This document shows, piece after piece, positions 23,154-34,869 of a stretch of DNA of 64,000 nucleotides. Origin of the DNA: Darksidea phi (Eukaryota; Ascomycota; Dothideomycetes; Pleosporales; Lentitheciaceae). Numbering within the stretch: position 1 is the stretch's first letter; every line of letters begins with the position of its first letter. The translations under genes were made by a program, and so were the position numbers. The notes under the pieces are model-generated. The model saw nothing but the letters and a program-made list of their open reading frames with translations. It made no database searches and was not told the origin of the DNA. The stretch lies in assembly GCA_030770425.1 (NCBI GenBank), contig JASJFT010000036.1:186001-250000 (forward strand). Reading direction: 5' to 3'.

Positions 23154-24552
23154 CTGGATAGGGTAGTTTGTAGGTCTCCTATAGCGAATGCAAGATAACT
23201 CCTACAATGCTAGACTCGATATCTGCCCGAGAACCTTACCTTACCTCATTTTAATCATTCCAAGTGCATGCGGAGGTTGCCTGTACTGGCTTTGCCTGTA
23301 TCACATAAGCATCACATCGTTTCTTTTTGCAGCCTCAGCACTTGATCCACTAGTCCACGATATGGGAAGGTATGATGGTTCCAGAGCTCGTTTTTGACAA
23401 TCAGCTGCCTCTGGTGCACGTTGCTAGGAGCGTTGAGCATGCTCTGTTCCGGCCGCACTGGACCCTATGTTCACTACAGAGACGGGAGATTCAACGCCGA
23501 TCTGAGAACGACATATTTACCGACTCACGACCAAGTCAGAATACGAAGAAGCTCGTTACATCTTTGGGACGGGCTCACTCGCGTAAAAAGATCGTCGCGG
23601 TCGGAGGGCGGCGGAAATTTACGTTCCATGGACTGTGCGTGACGTATTTCAAAATAGACTACATAGGTCTGAATGTGGATGAGGGAGAAGAATAGTTTGC
23701 TGAGACTGCCGTTAAGGCATGTGATCAAAGCGAATGATGGGAAGGCTGAGACTCAAATTATCATTTCGTTCTTGAGCGATAGTTCCTTGGGAACAACGAA
23801 GGGCCTACTGGCAATAGTTCAGTGTCATCTCGTAGCTAACGATGTACAAAGTTGGTAAAGCTCATCCACAGACGACGAACATTGATGTAGGTACTCTTAA
23901 AGTCATCTCAAGGAAACATGGTCAGTTCATGAAAATCAGTCAGTCATGGTTTCCTTGAAGCGTTCGAGCGCATCTGAGATACGCGGGATACCACCTTCAT
24001 CTGACTGCTCTCATAAAACTTGGTCGATTAAAACCGCACCGTACGCGGGGTAGCTCGCGACACACGAGTGATAGGAGCTCCCGTCATTCATAGCTCCATG
24101 AGCCTCGCTATATAAAGAAAGCTTGAGCAAGTTTACCGTTAGTCTTGGGAGACGGAGAGAAAGCAAAGGGTGCCGAAGGCAATAGAACTCGCTGATAGTA
24201 TTGCACAGATTTCCATCTCCCCAAAACCAACTCAAGAATGGTCTACCAGGAATCCCGACGCCGTTAGAGTGCAACGGATGGCGAGAAAGTGCAAGTGATA
24301 ACACAGGATGTTAGGCGAGGCCCTCATTATATGGTGACTCGCAAGAGAATGTGTCAAGATGTTTATTATACAGTCGTACTTGTACATATACACAAAGGAC
24401 ACAAGCCGACCTTTGTACCGCCTTTGGCAGTTTTCTCAACCATTGTAGCATCACTTCGTCTCTCGCACATGCCTCATCGTTGCCATCCCAAACGCCATTC
24501 AATGCACGTCAAAAATCCCAAATAGCCGAAATAAGAACGAAGAGTGAGTTAC
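23154..24552. other. Gene-poor intergenic region
   Basis: About 1.4 kb with no supported gene. A 97-codon minus-strand frame at 24011-24304 and a 67-codon frame at 23525-23728 show no motif. The minus strand near 24005-23950 reads EGGIPRISDALERFKE, which looks protein-like and may be another relic, but I cannot assign it. Confidence 0.35.
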
Positions 24553-27232
24553 TTAGTGTCCAATTGCCCCAGCAGCCCAATCCATAAACTCGGGATCATT
24601 CGGGTGCGGGAACATACCTCGATCCTGTTGAGGCTGAGGCTGAGGTTGCGGCTGGCCCACTTGTTGATATTGTTGCGCGACTGGTGCTCGGGCTTGATTT
24701 AGCTGTTGCTGCTGCTGCTCTTGTCTCCTCCGTTCTTCTGCCTGACGCCGTTGCCGCTGTTGACGGTAATAAATCAAGAAGGCCAGCGCGCCTGCAAGCG
24801 CAATAATCACGAGTGATTCGAGGACCTCAGAGTCGATGTCATCGTAGGGATAATCAGCGTCGCCACCAGGCATAGGGCTGTTGCTGTCGTCGTAATCATC
24901 CGGTTCAAGGTCATCGTCCCAGCCTGCGATTTCCGCTTCAAGGATTTGATGTAGCCATTCGGAGAGAGACCACTCTTTCTTCACCACTGCGGTATGAATT
25001 AGCGTAGAGCGGGCTGGGGGAGCGTTGAATTTTCTTACCTGGCTCGTCTTGGATGGACTTGACCTTGCCGTTGGTAATTGTGTTCCACCAGCTCCGGAAT
25101 CTGAGCTTGTACAGTGCCAAGACGACCGGGAGATGTGCCTCGCGAGGATTCGTCTCAAGCGCCATATCATAATGTCTCTTCGCAAGGTGGAAGTCTTGTT
25201 CCATACCAATTCCGTTCTCATGCATCCATCCAAGATTCCACATAGCTTGTGCACTCTGCAAAGTGTCGGCAGCAGCTTGATAACAGGCTGCGGCTTTCTC
25301 CTGGTCAAGGGGTGCCCCGAGACCTTGCAGGTAGTAATCGCCAAGCTTGACTAAAGAATCGACATTCTTTTGCTCCGCCGAGCGGGTCCAGTAGATCATA
25401 GCGAGGAAGGCATCGCTGGCGAGCGAAGCCTTTTTCTTCATGAACGGGATGATGGAACTGAGAGTGAAGCGAGGCTTGGCTTGGTCGAGAAGATACGCCA
25501 CGTTTGCTTGTCCAATCTCGAAGCCCTGTTCAGCGGCCATCATGTATCCGACAAGTGCAGTCTCAAGATCGCCATTGTTGTAGGCATCATTTGCTTCAGG
25601 AAACGACGTAGATATGATTTCAGCCTTCTCAGCGGCGATCTTGTAGTATGCAGAGGCTACTGGACACGCCTTATCGCGACCGACTCCGTAGTTTGTCAGC
25701 TCGGCAAGATAATAGTACGCCTCAAGGTGTCCGTTTCGGGCTGCCAGCTCGAAATACTTCATAGCCGTTGGAACATCGCCTTGATCTAAGAAGAGAGCGC
25801 CCAGTCGTACTTGTGCTGGAGGAAGATCCTGATCTGCAGCGGCTGCAAAGAATTCAGCCGCCTTGACGGCGTCCTTCGGGACGCCAAATCCGTCGAGATA
25901 CATCAAGCCCATAGAGTATTGTGACAATGCATCTGCGTGCTCAATACCGCGAGAGAACCAAGTCTTGGCGATGGAGAAGCTTTGTGGCATGCCCTCGCCG
26001 CGGAGGAACATGCGTCCAAGATATCCGGCTGCTTTGGAGGCCAGCTTTTCGGTAACAGGAGAGACATTGGGCTTCGTTTTTCCGTCTTTGGTCCAGTTCA
26101 TGCGCGCAATCTCCAGGAAGCGCCTTTTAGCCTCGGGCAGATTCCGTTGCGATGATCGAGCCCCATCATAGTTCAGTTTAGCAAGGTTAAAGCTTGCCTT
26201 CAGGTCGCCTTTTCGTGCTTGTAGATCCATGTATTCGACAACATCATCAAGGGATGAGTAGGCGTCAGAATGGACGCTTCCGCGCTTGGCATTGGGTCCT
26301 GAGCTGCTCACGCTTGCGCCTTCACCGTATACGCCGCCCTCCTCATCAGCAATTGCGTACGATTCCTTGGGCATCGAATGCCCGCCGGGCGGTCCGGACC
26401 GCATATACTGGATGGCCTTTTTCGCTGCGCTCTGATAATAATGCACTGCTTCCTCGCAGTTCCGCGGAGTAGCTATGCCTGCCGAGTATCGGTACGCCAT
26501 GGTCATTTCAGAGCGTACATCTCCGCCTTCTGCGGCTAGAGCGTGATACAGCATGGCTTTCGCCTGATCCTGTTTCACAGCACCACCAATGCCCGTGGCG
26601 TACATGAAGCCGACCATATGCTGTGCTGAGGCATTCCCGTTAAGTGTAGCGAGTTGGTGATATCTGCGAAAGGCTTCGGCGTAGTTGCGGGGGTGCGAGT
26701 AGTTGCCGTAGAAGTTCATCTCAGCGAGCATGTGTATGGCGTCCGGGTTCTTCGCTGCCGCTGCATCTTCCAGCAGCTTGACCGCTTCAGCGAGCGGGTG
26801 GCTAAGTTTCTTCGGCTGCGAACTGGTTGTGAGCAGTTCTTGCTGCGGCGGACCATTCATGAACAGCAGGAAGAAGAGCTCTTTGGCGTAATATGCGCTG
26901 GTCCCGAAGACGCCCGACTTCTTGAAGTTCCACCATGGCGCTGTCGCAGGGCGAACTTTGCGCAGAAGCGTTGTTGCTTCGTCGAACACCGGCGCTGCCC
27001 GCCCTCGATCCGTGTCCAGCGACCCCCAGCTTCCGGAAGGGACGGGACGGTCCCCTAAAGGCTGCTGTGAGTGCGCGCGGTCGTTGCGGCGGAATTGTGC
27101 TGACGATACGGACAGGAGCAGCGAGAGGATGACTGGCGACCTCGAATTAGCGTACTGTATCTACCTGTGCAAGTCCGCTAGGGAGCACATACCTAACAAG
27201 AGCGGCACGAGCCGCTGTACTCTTGGCTTCAT
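24553..27232 (-). CDS. HRD3: HRD3/SEL1 homologue, ER membrane adaptor of the HRD1 ubiquitin ligase
   Basis: Three exons: 27232-27193, 27132-25039 and 24986-24553 (introns of 60 and 52 nt, phase 1), giving 855 residues. The 40-nt first exon supplies half the signal peptide (MKPRVQRLVPLLL), completed by VILSLLLSVSSAQ after splicing. The lumenal part is a chain of Sel1-like repeats (A..LG..Y..G type, for example QHMVGFMYATGIGGAVKQDQ, GYLGRMFLRGEGMPQSF, YSMGLMYLDGFGVPKDA, WNLGWMHENGIGMEQDFHLA). A transmembrane helix (LESLVIIALAGALAFLIYY) lies near the C-terminus, followed by a Gln/Arg-rich cytosolic tail. This order matches Hrd3/SEL1L, which recruits misfolded lumenal proteins to Hrd1 for ER-associated degradation. 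It is divergent from the MFS gene. Confidence 0.93.
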
Positions 27233-27711
27233 ATTAGATGTCCTTCAACTCGAGAGAGGGAGGCAAGGGAGAGAGTCATCTCGACATCTCAGGAGGCAAG
27301 GAACATGAGGGCAGCTGCTTCCAGGCGGCGTGGGTGGGCGGGACTATTTGTGAAAGAAGCCAGCTTTCCACATGCATCCTGCGCAGTCGCCAAGCCGAGC
27401 CGCACGCGCCAATCAGCGTCGTTCAGCGGCGGCAACGTCACGTTCAACGTCTCGTTTAACCGTCCGCTGTTGTTCTTGTCGGTATTCTCGAAGATAAAAC
27501 GCCTTCGCATAATGTATACAGGCGTACTCCGGACCAGTCTCCCGGACAAGTCTTAGTATAGGTTCCCTATCTAACAACAAGCGCATTCAACACCCGCATT
27601 TGTCATCACCGCCGGCATCCTCTAGGCATGACGACTGGCGTATTTCATCGGATATTATCCCTCTCTGGAGCTCCCTTTTCACTCGCTCAATCATCGCTTC
27701 ATCATTGAATC
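27233..27711. promoter_or_regulatory. Divergent promoter region of HRD3 and MFS genes
   Basis: About 480 bases between two divergent starts; no gene seen. Confidence 0.4.
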
Positions 27712-29554
27712 ATGAACCTCGTGCGGGACCCGGAAGAGCATTCGCCGCTTCTCCGCCATGTCGAGTCTTCTTCCGCCAGTGTGTCATCTACCTCAAAGTC
27801 CGTGCTGGACGAAGCGCAGAATGGGGAGGATGAACCACCAGCCATCTCAAAATCCAGAGGCACATTGATCCTTGGATCAATTGGACTGCTTATATTCCTG
27901 ACAGGTACACTCTTCTCCCCATCGGTTGAGCGGTCGTGATTATTGCACGCAATGGGCTAAGTAGCTTACAATATCTAGCCACCAACATCTCCATCATCAC
28001 CACAACACAGTCCTCAATCGCTGCCGATCTGAATGCCTTTGAGCAAGCAAGCTGGTTTACCTCCTCTTATCTCATTGCCATGTCTTCCCTTGCACCTCTG
28101 ATGGGACGCTTGTCCCAGGTCTTTAGCCCCCGGCTTTGCATGTTTTCTTCTACTGTCATCATTTGCTTAGGCTGTATTGTGACATCTCTGTCCAACTCGT
28201 TTGCCATGTTCATGGTCGGTCGTGCCTTGACGGGTGCAGGTGCGGCTGGTGTGCTCATTGTGGCCATCATCATCGTCATCCAGATGGCTAGTCCCGAGCG
28301 TCGGGGATTATACATTGGTCTGGCAAACACAGGGATGACAGTGGGTGTTTCGCTTGGGGCTGTGATTGCAGGTGCTCTGGAGCCGAGACTCGGATGGGTG
28401 AGCTTTCTTGCGCGATACAAGACCATTGTATCGAAAGAATTGATGATGGCTGACAGACGCCACAGAAACCCTTGTTTGGCATCCAGGCCCCACTGAGCAT
28501 TCTTGCCGGCTTCGGGCTGTTAGCTGGTATCCCGGCTACGTATGTGGCCAAAAATAACGCCTACAAACACCTCACCCTCCGTCAGAAGCTCGCTCGAGTT
28601 GATTACTCTGGAGCTTTGTTGTTGATTGCCACCATCGTCTTGTTCCTGCTCGGACTCTCCGGCCCGCGTATACTGGCAATACCTCTCGTCTTATCAGCGA
28701 TCGCCCTGCCAGTCTTTGTGCTAAACGAGATCTATGTAGCCAAGGACCCGGTGATACCCATCTCGGTCCTTAGCTCTCGAGCTACGCTTTTGACATGCTT
28801 CGCTACCGTGGGCTTCATGATGGCACGCTGGGCCATACTGTTTTACACGCCCGTATATGCACTCGCGGTTCGAGGCTGGAAGCCCGCCGTTGCCGGCTCG
28901 ATCCTCATCCCGACCAACGCCGGCTTCGCGACAGGAGGACTAGTAGCAGGCGTCTTCCATATTCATCGTAACGGGAGCTTCTATATGCACAGCGTCATCT
29001 CGATGGGGTTGTTCCCTCTCACGCTCCTCGTCTTGGCTTTTATCTCAACCGTACACAGCTCCTGGGGCTTGTACGTGTTGATGGTGTTTTGCAACGGCGC
29101 GCTTGCTGGTGCGGCGCTGAACTATGCCCTTGTCCACCTCCTTCATCTGACCCCGCCGGAAGTCCACCCAATTGTGCTATCTCTTCTTGCGACGTTTCGA
29201 GGGTTTGCTGGTAGTTTTGGGTCTGCGATCGGCGGCGGTTTATTTGGGCGGGTACTTCGCAAGAGCCTCACGGACGGCTTCGCAGAAGCAGGCTTGGAAG
29301 ATCGTGGCAACCTGGTCCGGAGGTTGTTGGGTAGCCCCGCGCTGGTGGGCGCTCTGAAGGGGAGAGAGAGGGACATTGCGGTCAAAGCTTACGAAGATGG
29401 TTTGAAGGCTCTGTTCTTGGGTGCGGTAGGCTTGGCTGTCATGGTGTCGCTGCTCCAGGCGGCTACAGGATGGAGGGCGCCCGCGAGGGGGGGCAAACAG
29501 GTAACCCAGGAGGAAGAGGTGGAGGGTGAAGAGGCATTGGTTGCAGGGTCTTAG
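27712..29554 (+). CDS. Major facilitator superfamily transporter (DHA2 / Fnx1-Vba-like)
   Basis: Three exons: 27712-27904, 27979-28397 and 28466-29554 (introns of 74 and 68 nt; phases 1 and 0), giving 566 residues. A 45-residue hydrophilic N-terminus with an EEHSPLL dileucine-like motif precedes the first helix (LILGSIGLLIFLT). MFS marks are AADLNAFEQASWFTSSYLIA, PLMGRLSQVFSPRLC (loop 2-3, a weak match to GxxxDxxGRR) and GRALTGAGAAGVL with PERRGLYIG. The spliced join GWKPLFGIQAPLSIL matches the usual GWR.LF.IQ. Twelve to fourteen helices are likely. The dileucine motif and the helix-1 style resemble vacuolar basic amino acid permeases (Fnx1/Vba), but drug-exporter relatives look alike, so the substrate is open. 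Confidence 0.85.
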
Positions 29555-30133
29555 ATGCATGAACCTAGACTGGCAGGTACGAACAAGGACCATACATTGC
29601 GACGAGAGTATGAAGATGCACCAGTGTCGCAACATGATTCACATGCACGTTCCCGCTCGTACAACCGGTGAACTCTCATCGCCCGACCGGCCGGCTACCT
29701 GCAGCCCCAACACTGGCTTTCCACCTTCTTCACGTCTCCATCGCCTTCCGCACGCCAAGACCTGATCTGTCTAGTTGCTCATTCGTTGCTGGACGTAAAG
29801 TGAGGCCACGTGACCGGTGAAAGGTTACACCTTCCTACATAAATCACTCCCCCCGCCTGTCGTGAAGACTCTTCCTCCTCACCTCACTTCACCTCCCGTC
29901 CCCTCACGTCCCCTCAATCGCGCAGGAAAACTTCTGCTGATAGTGGGATTACGAATCTTGAGGGTATACAGCATAGTAAGTTCCATCCACCTCTGGCGCA
30001 CTCAGCTATGCTTGTACTGGCTGTTTGCTCGCGAGTCGCGTCGCGTCGCGTCGCGGGCATCCAGAGACCCCCGCCGGTACGTCGCATCTGACGTGATCAG
30101 TTCCTTCATTAATCCCCACGGTTCGTCACAAAA
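29555..30133. promoter_or_regulatory. Upstream region of the zinc-knuckle gene
   Basis: No gene seen. A pyrimidine-rich stretch (29860-29925) and a CGCGT tandem repeat (30030-30056) precede the ATG at 30134. This region likely holds the promoter and a 5' UTR. Confidence 0.4.
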
Positions 30134-31476
30134 ATGGCTCGCGGCGCAGGTTCTGCCCTGCCCTCCACCATGGTCGCCAACCCCTACGGCAAACCTCGCG
30201 ATATTCAGCCCACCAACACCACGTGTGAGCTGTGTGAGCGTACCATCAAAACCAAGGACTGGAGCGCGCACAAAAACTCCAAGCGCCACCGCCAGAAGGA
30301 GGAGGCCCTCAAATCCAAGGAGAACCAGGCCTTAGGCTTCGGCGATACAAACGGAAATGGCATGTTCGGCACCGATCCTGCCTGGGGCAGCGACGCCGAC
30401 GGCAAGCAGGATGCCGGATGGGGAGACGGCGGCTTCGACACCTCAGGCGGTTTCGGCGGCGACAGCGGTTTTGGGGCTGGCAGTGGCTTCGGGACTAGCA
30501 ACAGCAATACGCGCGGCAGCGGCGGCGGTGGAGCCGGAGGTGCTTGCTACGGCTGTGGCGAGATGGGCCACTCGAAGCGTGATTGTCCCCAGGGTGGTGG
30601 ACGTAGCGGTTGCTTCAACTGTGGTGTAATCGGCCACAACAAGGCGGACTGTCCTGAGCCCCCAAAACCTCGCGGTGGAGGCGATGACCGCGTCTGTTTC
30701 AATTGCGGAATCCCTGGGTAAATGGGAATATCTATGCCACCTTCTAGCTTGTATTAACATCCCGCATTAGACACACCAAGGCCATGTGCGACCAGCCTCC
30801 CAAACCTCGTGGTGGCGGCGGTGGCGGCGACCGCGCCTGCTTCAACTGTGGCCAAACTGGGTGAGTGCAAAGTTCACTAAAACTCTCAGGACGATATTGA
30901 CAAACAACAACAGTCACAACAAGGCTGATTGTCCAGACCCCCCCAAGCCCCGTGAAGGAAGTGGTGGTGGAAGTACTTGCTACAATTGCTACCAGGATGG
31001 CCACCGAAAATCAGAGTGGTATATACAGCTTCTTTCGATCACTAAAGGTTCACACTAACAGGATGTAGTCAGAATGAGCGTGTCATCAAGTGCCGCAACT
31101 GCGACGAGATTGGCCACGAATCTCGAGAGTGCCCTAAGCCGCGTGATTATTCACGAGTCCAGTGCAACAACTGCAAGCAGATGGGTATGTAGCGTGTGCT
31201 GAAGGTAGTCAGGTTGTACTAACAACTCATTCTATAGGCCACACCGTCGTGCGCTGCAAAGCTCCGCCTGCTGAGGACACCGGTTCCGGTGGCTGGAATA
31301 ATGGCACCGCTGCAGGAAAAGGCGCTTCGGGCGGCTGGGACTCTGTCGGTGGCGGAGAGGCTACTGGTGCATATGGAGATTGGGCCGGTGACAACACCAC
31401 CACCCAGGGTACTACCTCTTGGGCCGACGACACTGAAGGCACTCAATGGGGTGACGCTAGTACTGGCGGCTGGTAG
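30134..31476 (+). CDS. Zinc-knuckle (seven CCHC) nucleic-acid-binding protein with N-terminal C2H2 finger
   Basis: Five exons: 30134-30717, 30771-30860, 30914-31018, 31069-31184 and 31238-31476; introns of 50-53 nt, giving 377 residues. The N-terminus has a U1-type finger (CELCERTIKTKDWSAHKNSK then RH). A Gly-rich linker with repeated Trp follows, then seven CX2CX4HX4C knuckles: CYGCGEMGHSKRDC, CFNCGVIGHNKADC, CFNCGIPGHTKAMC, CFNCGQTGHNKADC, CYNCYQDGHRKSEC, CRNCDEIGHESREC and CNNCKQMGHTVVRC. A Gly/Trp-rich tail ends the protein. Gis2/CNBP proteins of this type bind single-stranded G-rich nucleic acid or mRNA; the N-terminal finger and Trp-rich tail are extras. Four introns fall within knuckles, three of them in the Gly codon before the His. 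A second Met at 30170 is an alternative start. Confidence 0.92.
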
Positions 31477-31902
31477 GCGTTCTCAACATCGAATCTAGAG
31501 ACAATGCACTGCTTGCCAGTCAACAGCCAATAGGGAATGCGGCGTATGGGATGGAGAGATCACAGACCGATTTGGTTACGCATCACGCATAAGTCTCGTT
31601 GAGAACTTCTAAGCTGATAACGCGGGTTTTGGCGGTCAGAAAATACTGCGATAAGTGAAATGGCGCTTTCATCTGCCGAAGATGACCGATCATACACGTT
31701 TAGCCAGGTAGCATACTAAGCACATTGTCGACTACCACCTTGCAACTTTCCCTTCTCTAGTAACACATGCACAGTCGCAATGAAAAAAGAAATAACAATT
31801 CTTAAAACCTAAATGCAAATATGGGATACAGGAAGCCCTTCACCCTTCCAGTCATTAGTCATCCTCTCGCTCTTCTTTGTTTCGCAGCTATAATCCTCCA
31901 CT
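31477..31902. other. 3' intergenic region between convergent genes
   Basis: AT-rich, no coding frame supported; holds 3' untranslated regions. Confidence 0.4.
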
Positions 31903-34008
31903 TCACGACCAGCCAAAAACAACAATGCCCTTCCCATCGGCCCCCGAATCCCCAACAGCCCCCTTCTTCCCCCCAATCTCTAGCCACGCGTCGCTATTCA
32001 ATTCCCGCAATCTTGCAACAAACCTTTTGAACTCGCCATCCTGAAATGTACCCTTCCAACCACTCGGGACTCGAACGTCATACCCATCGACAACGACTTC
32101 CTCGCCGAGAGGACGATTAAGCCATGCGATAGGAGAAGCGGTGGTGTTGGTTGGGTCAGGCCCAAGAGGTCGTAGATCAGCGCGTTCGGTGTGCCCTTCG
32201 CCGAAGAGGGAGAAGAGTGTCAAAGCCAGGGATGTGGGATGGTGTGTCGCATCGAACAGATTCGGCTGCGCCCCTCCTGCTCTGATAGAAGTCCAGTTCG
32301 TATTCGGCCACAGCGGTTCCAAAGGTAGGCGGTTTGTGGCCAACGGCAAGGGCAGTCCCACGCCCGAAGGCGCAGCTAGACGTCCGTAATTCTTATTTCC
32401 ATCCACGGCAGACGGTGGGTCCGCTTTCACCGAGATGAGGACCCGACGGCCATTTTGCTGACACTTTTGCACTTCTGTGCCGAGGAGCGTGCAGTTTAGC
32501 AAGCCTGGGGCGCGCAGGGCTTGTGATGGATTGGGTGGGATACAACCGGGGAAACGATTAAGAGATGGATACGCATTCGGTCCATAGAACTTGTTTACCA
32601 GGGGTAGGGTGATGGTTTTTATCTCTGGATCTTTGCAGATTTCACGGAGCCTGCTCAGGGCTTTCGTCGCATAATCGGTGGTTGTGTTGGTTACATTAGT
32701 GGGCGTTAAAGACGGCGATGTAGGGAGGGCCAGAATGATGGGTAGTGTTGATGTGATCATGCTTGTTTGCGCTGCTACTGGTGTTTTCGTAGCGAAACTG
32801 GTGGCGGCAGATTGGGGGAAGTATGTGGTATTCACATACAGCGGTGTCTCTACTAATGGAAGACTGACAGGAGAAATCGTCCCTTCGAATCCGGTTCTGG
32901 AGACGGATGCGGGTGTTGGAAACACAGTTAAGGTGAAGTAACGTGTGCTTGTTGCATTGATGGTTGTAGTTGAAGCTTCTCCTTCCGCTGTAGTGTTCGT
33001 CCACGGCTCCTCAGTTGGTCTTAACGGATTTGTCAAGATAAATGGCCTCGTTGCTGAAGACACCAGTGTAGCGTTCGACCCAAAAGACAGGAAGGCAATC
33101 ATGCCTGTACCTGTAGGCTCCGGAACCGAAAGTATGGATAAGGGTCCCGCCGTTCTTGTGAAGGGATTTGTGTCCGTCCGGATGGGAAGGATGCTTGCTA
33201 CCGGCGGTTCCCTCACACTCCCAGTCGCAGGAACATCCCAGAGGCTAGAAGTTGGCTCCGGAAGAGGCCAGTAGGAGATCACAATTTCTGTCTGTGTAGG
33301 AAGCGGAAACTCTACTGTGCCGGAGATGACGGTCAGACTCGGCCATGTTACATTGTCGGAGAGGTGCTCGCCACTTATTATGACGGGTAGTATAGATACT
33401 TCCGGCGTGGGGATAGAAGTTGTGACGGCAGATATTCTCGAGGCTGGTTTCGTGGTCACTTCGGCCGTCTGCGCCGCATTCTGAGAACTCGGTGTCGCAG
33501 TCCCTGCCCTAGTTGTCGGAAACGATGGTGTAGAAATTGGCCGTGATATCGTAAGTGTCTGCGTCTTTATAAGGGTTCTTCGGCTTGTAATCGTACTACG
33601 AGCCGGCGAAGGACCAAGCGGTATAGATACAGTGGGCGTGATAACCACCGTCTTCACATCGTCAGGCTTACCTCCACCCTTACGACCTTCGCCAAACACG
33701 TAACGTATGAACTCTCCGATATCGTAATGGCTTAGAAAGTCGCCTAGGTCCCTGAAGAAGTTGCCTGGTTCTTTCTTGTTGTTGAGGGTCACGGCGACGT
33801 TGTGCGGGTCTTCATCGACTGAGTTTTCAATTTGTGAACCTGCAATTGCTAGAGGTTCGTTGTCTTGATTTTGAGTGGAAGGACTGCGCGGGTCGAGGAC
33901 TCCATAGAAACGGTGTTCTTTTGGCAGCGCAACGGCATGTGTGATGCTGAGGAAGAGCAGGATAGAAGTCAACAAGCGCAATGCTGATCCGGCACAGGAT
34001 AGCGCCAT
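31903..34008 (-). CDS. Secreted Ser/Thr-rich protein with degenerate GH18 chitinase-like domain
   Basis: A single exon of 701 codons from an ATG at 34008. This start is preferred over an in-frame Met 117 codons upstream because it directly precedes a signal peptide (LRLLTSILLFLSITHAVALP). Residues about 30-430 are Ser/Thr/Pro-rich with many sequons, like a glycosylated stalk. The C-terminal 270 residues resemble class III GH18 chitinases: CKDPEIKTITLPLVNKFYGP, YPSLNRFPGC, LLGTEVQKCQQNGRRVLISV and LFSLFGEG. At the catalytic strand, where active GH18 reads DxxDxDxE, this protein reads DGYDVRVP, so the third Asp is Arg and the catalytic Glu is Pro. It should not hydrolyse chitin by the usual mechanism; a carbohydrate-binding or structural wall role is inference. 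Confidence 0.8.
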   Translation of the reverse strand: MALSCAGSALRLLTSILLFLSITHAVALPKEHRFYGVLDPRSPSTQNQDNEPLAIAGSQIENSVDEDPHNVAVTLNNKKEPGNFFRDLGDFLSHYDIGEFIRYVFGEGRKGGGKPDDVKTVVITPTVSIPLGPSPARSTITSRRTLIKTQTLTISRPISTPSFPTTRAGTATPSSQNAAQTAEVTTKPASRISAVTTSIPTPEVSILPVIISGEHLSDNVTWPSLTVISGTVEFPLPTQTEIVISYWPLPEPTSSLWDVPATGSVREPPVASILPIRTDTNPFTRTAGPLSILSVPEPTGTGMIAFLSFGSNATLVSSATRPFILTNPLRPTEEPWTNTTAEGEASTTTINATSTRYFTLTVFPTPASVSRTGFEGTISPVSLPLVETPLYVNTTYFPQSAATSFATKTPVAAQTSMITSTLPIILALPTSPSLTPTNVTNTTTDYATKALSRLREICKDPEIKTITLPLVNKFYGPNAYPSLNRFPGCIPPNPSQALRAPGLLNCTLLGTEVQKCQQNGRRVLISVKADPPSAVDGNKNYGRLAAPSGVGLPLPLATNRLPLEPLWPNTNWTSIRAGGAQPNLFDATHHPTSLALTLFSLFGEGHTERADLRPLGPDPTNTTASPIAWLNRPLGEEVVVDGYDVRVPSGWKGTFQDGEFKRFVARLRELNSDAWLEIGGKKGAVGDSGADGKGIVVFGWS

Positions 34009-34869
34009 GGTGGCGCGTAGAGCGATGTAGGAATGAAATGTAGGGGGAAATAAAATCCCCGACGAAGATGAAGGGAAGAATAGAGAAATTGAAGGACATG
34101 AAGGGATGGCGTATATACGTGGTTGAAGCAAGGGCCGGTCAGTTGGGGCAAGGGAGAGAATGCGGGACCACAACACTCGAAATGCATGGTTTTGCCAATT
34201 GAGCGAAGTGATACCGCAATGATGGAAATTGGGAGGAAATGGAAAAGACGGTTCGGCGTTTTGTTGCGCCGAATGAGCGTGTTCGTTGGGCTTGTTTGCA
34301 TTCCTGTGGCATTGATGGAATGCGTGGTACATCATACATAGCGCCATGCTTAACCGCAAGCTTGAAGTCTAGACTTGAATATAGGCTTTGGTTTGGTGTC
34401 AATGATGGATGAGGAGAGGGAGTTTCTAGGGGCTATGCGTTCGGTAAACCCGGAGGTCATGCATTGCAATGTGATCATACACACGTTGGCGTGAGCAGTC
34501 TTACATTGGAACAATCATGCGTGTCATACTCAAATCGAGAGAAGCGACTCACCCTCGGTTATCTCCACCCGCTACGATATACCTGCATAGCCACAAATCC
34601 CGCGCACGAACTCACATCCTAATACCGCACCTTCTTAGCCAATGCTCCATAAAGCTGACTATCAAGCTAGTAGCTACGCCGGGGTATCTAAATACCCCAT
34701 CCAAGTCCTTCTCGTTTCATTCGCATCCAAGATGCCGAGCTGTAGCGCCCGCTAAAGACACAAACGACATTCCCATTCATCAAGTTCCAAAGCCATCCAT
34801 GCGGATTTACCACACCCTGTCAACTTGACACCCGGGAAGGGGCCTCCGTTCGCCTGCCGCCATAGAGCG
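34009..34869. promoter_or_regulatory. Upstream region of the GH18-like gene
   Basis: The sequence between two minus-strand genes. The 34009-34359 part is an open extension of the GH18-like frame that I treat as 5' UTR and promoter. No other gene seen. Confidence 0.4.

Noticed and set aside
24011..24304. 97-codon minus-strand frame in the gene-poor region
   Set aside because: No motif, no signal peptide of quality, no splice partner; likely chance.
34009..34359. 117-codon N-terminal extension of the GH18-like protein
   Set aside because: The Met at 34008 begins a textbook signal peptide; the extension would bury it.
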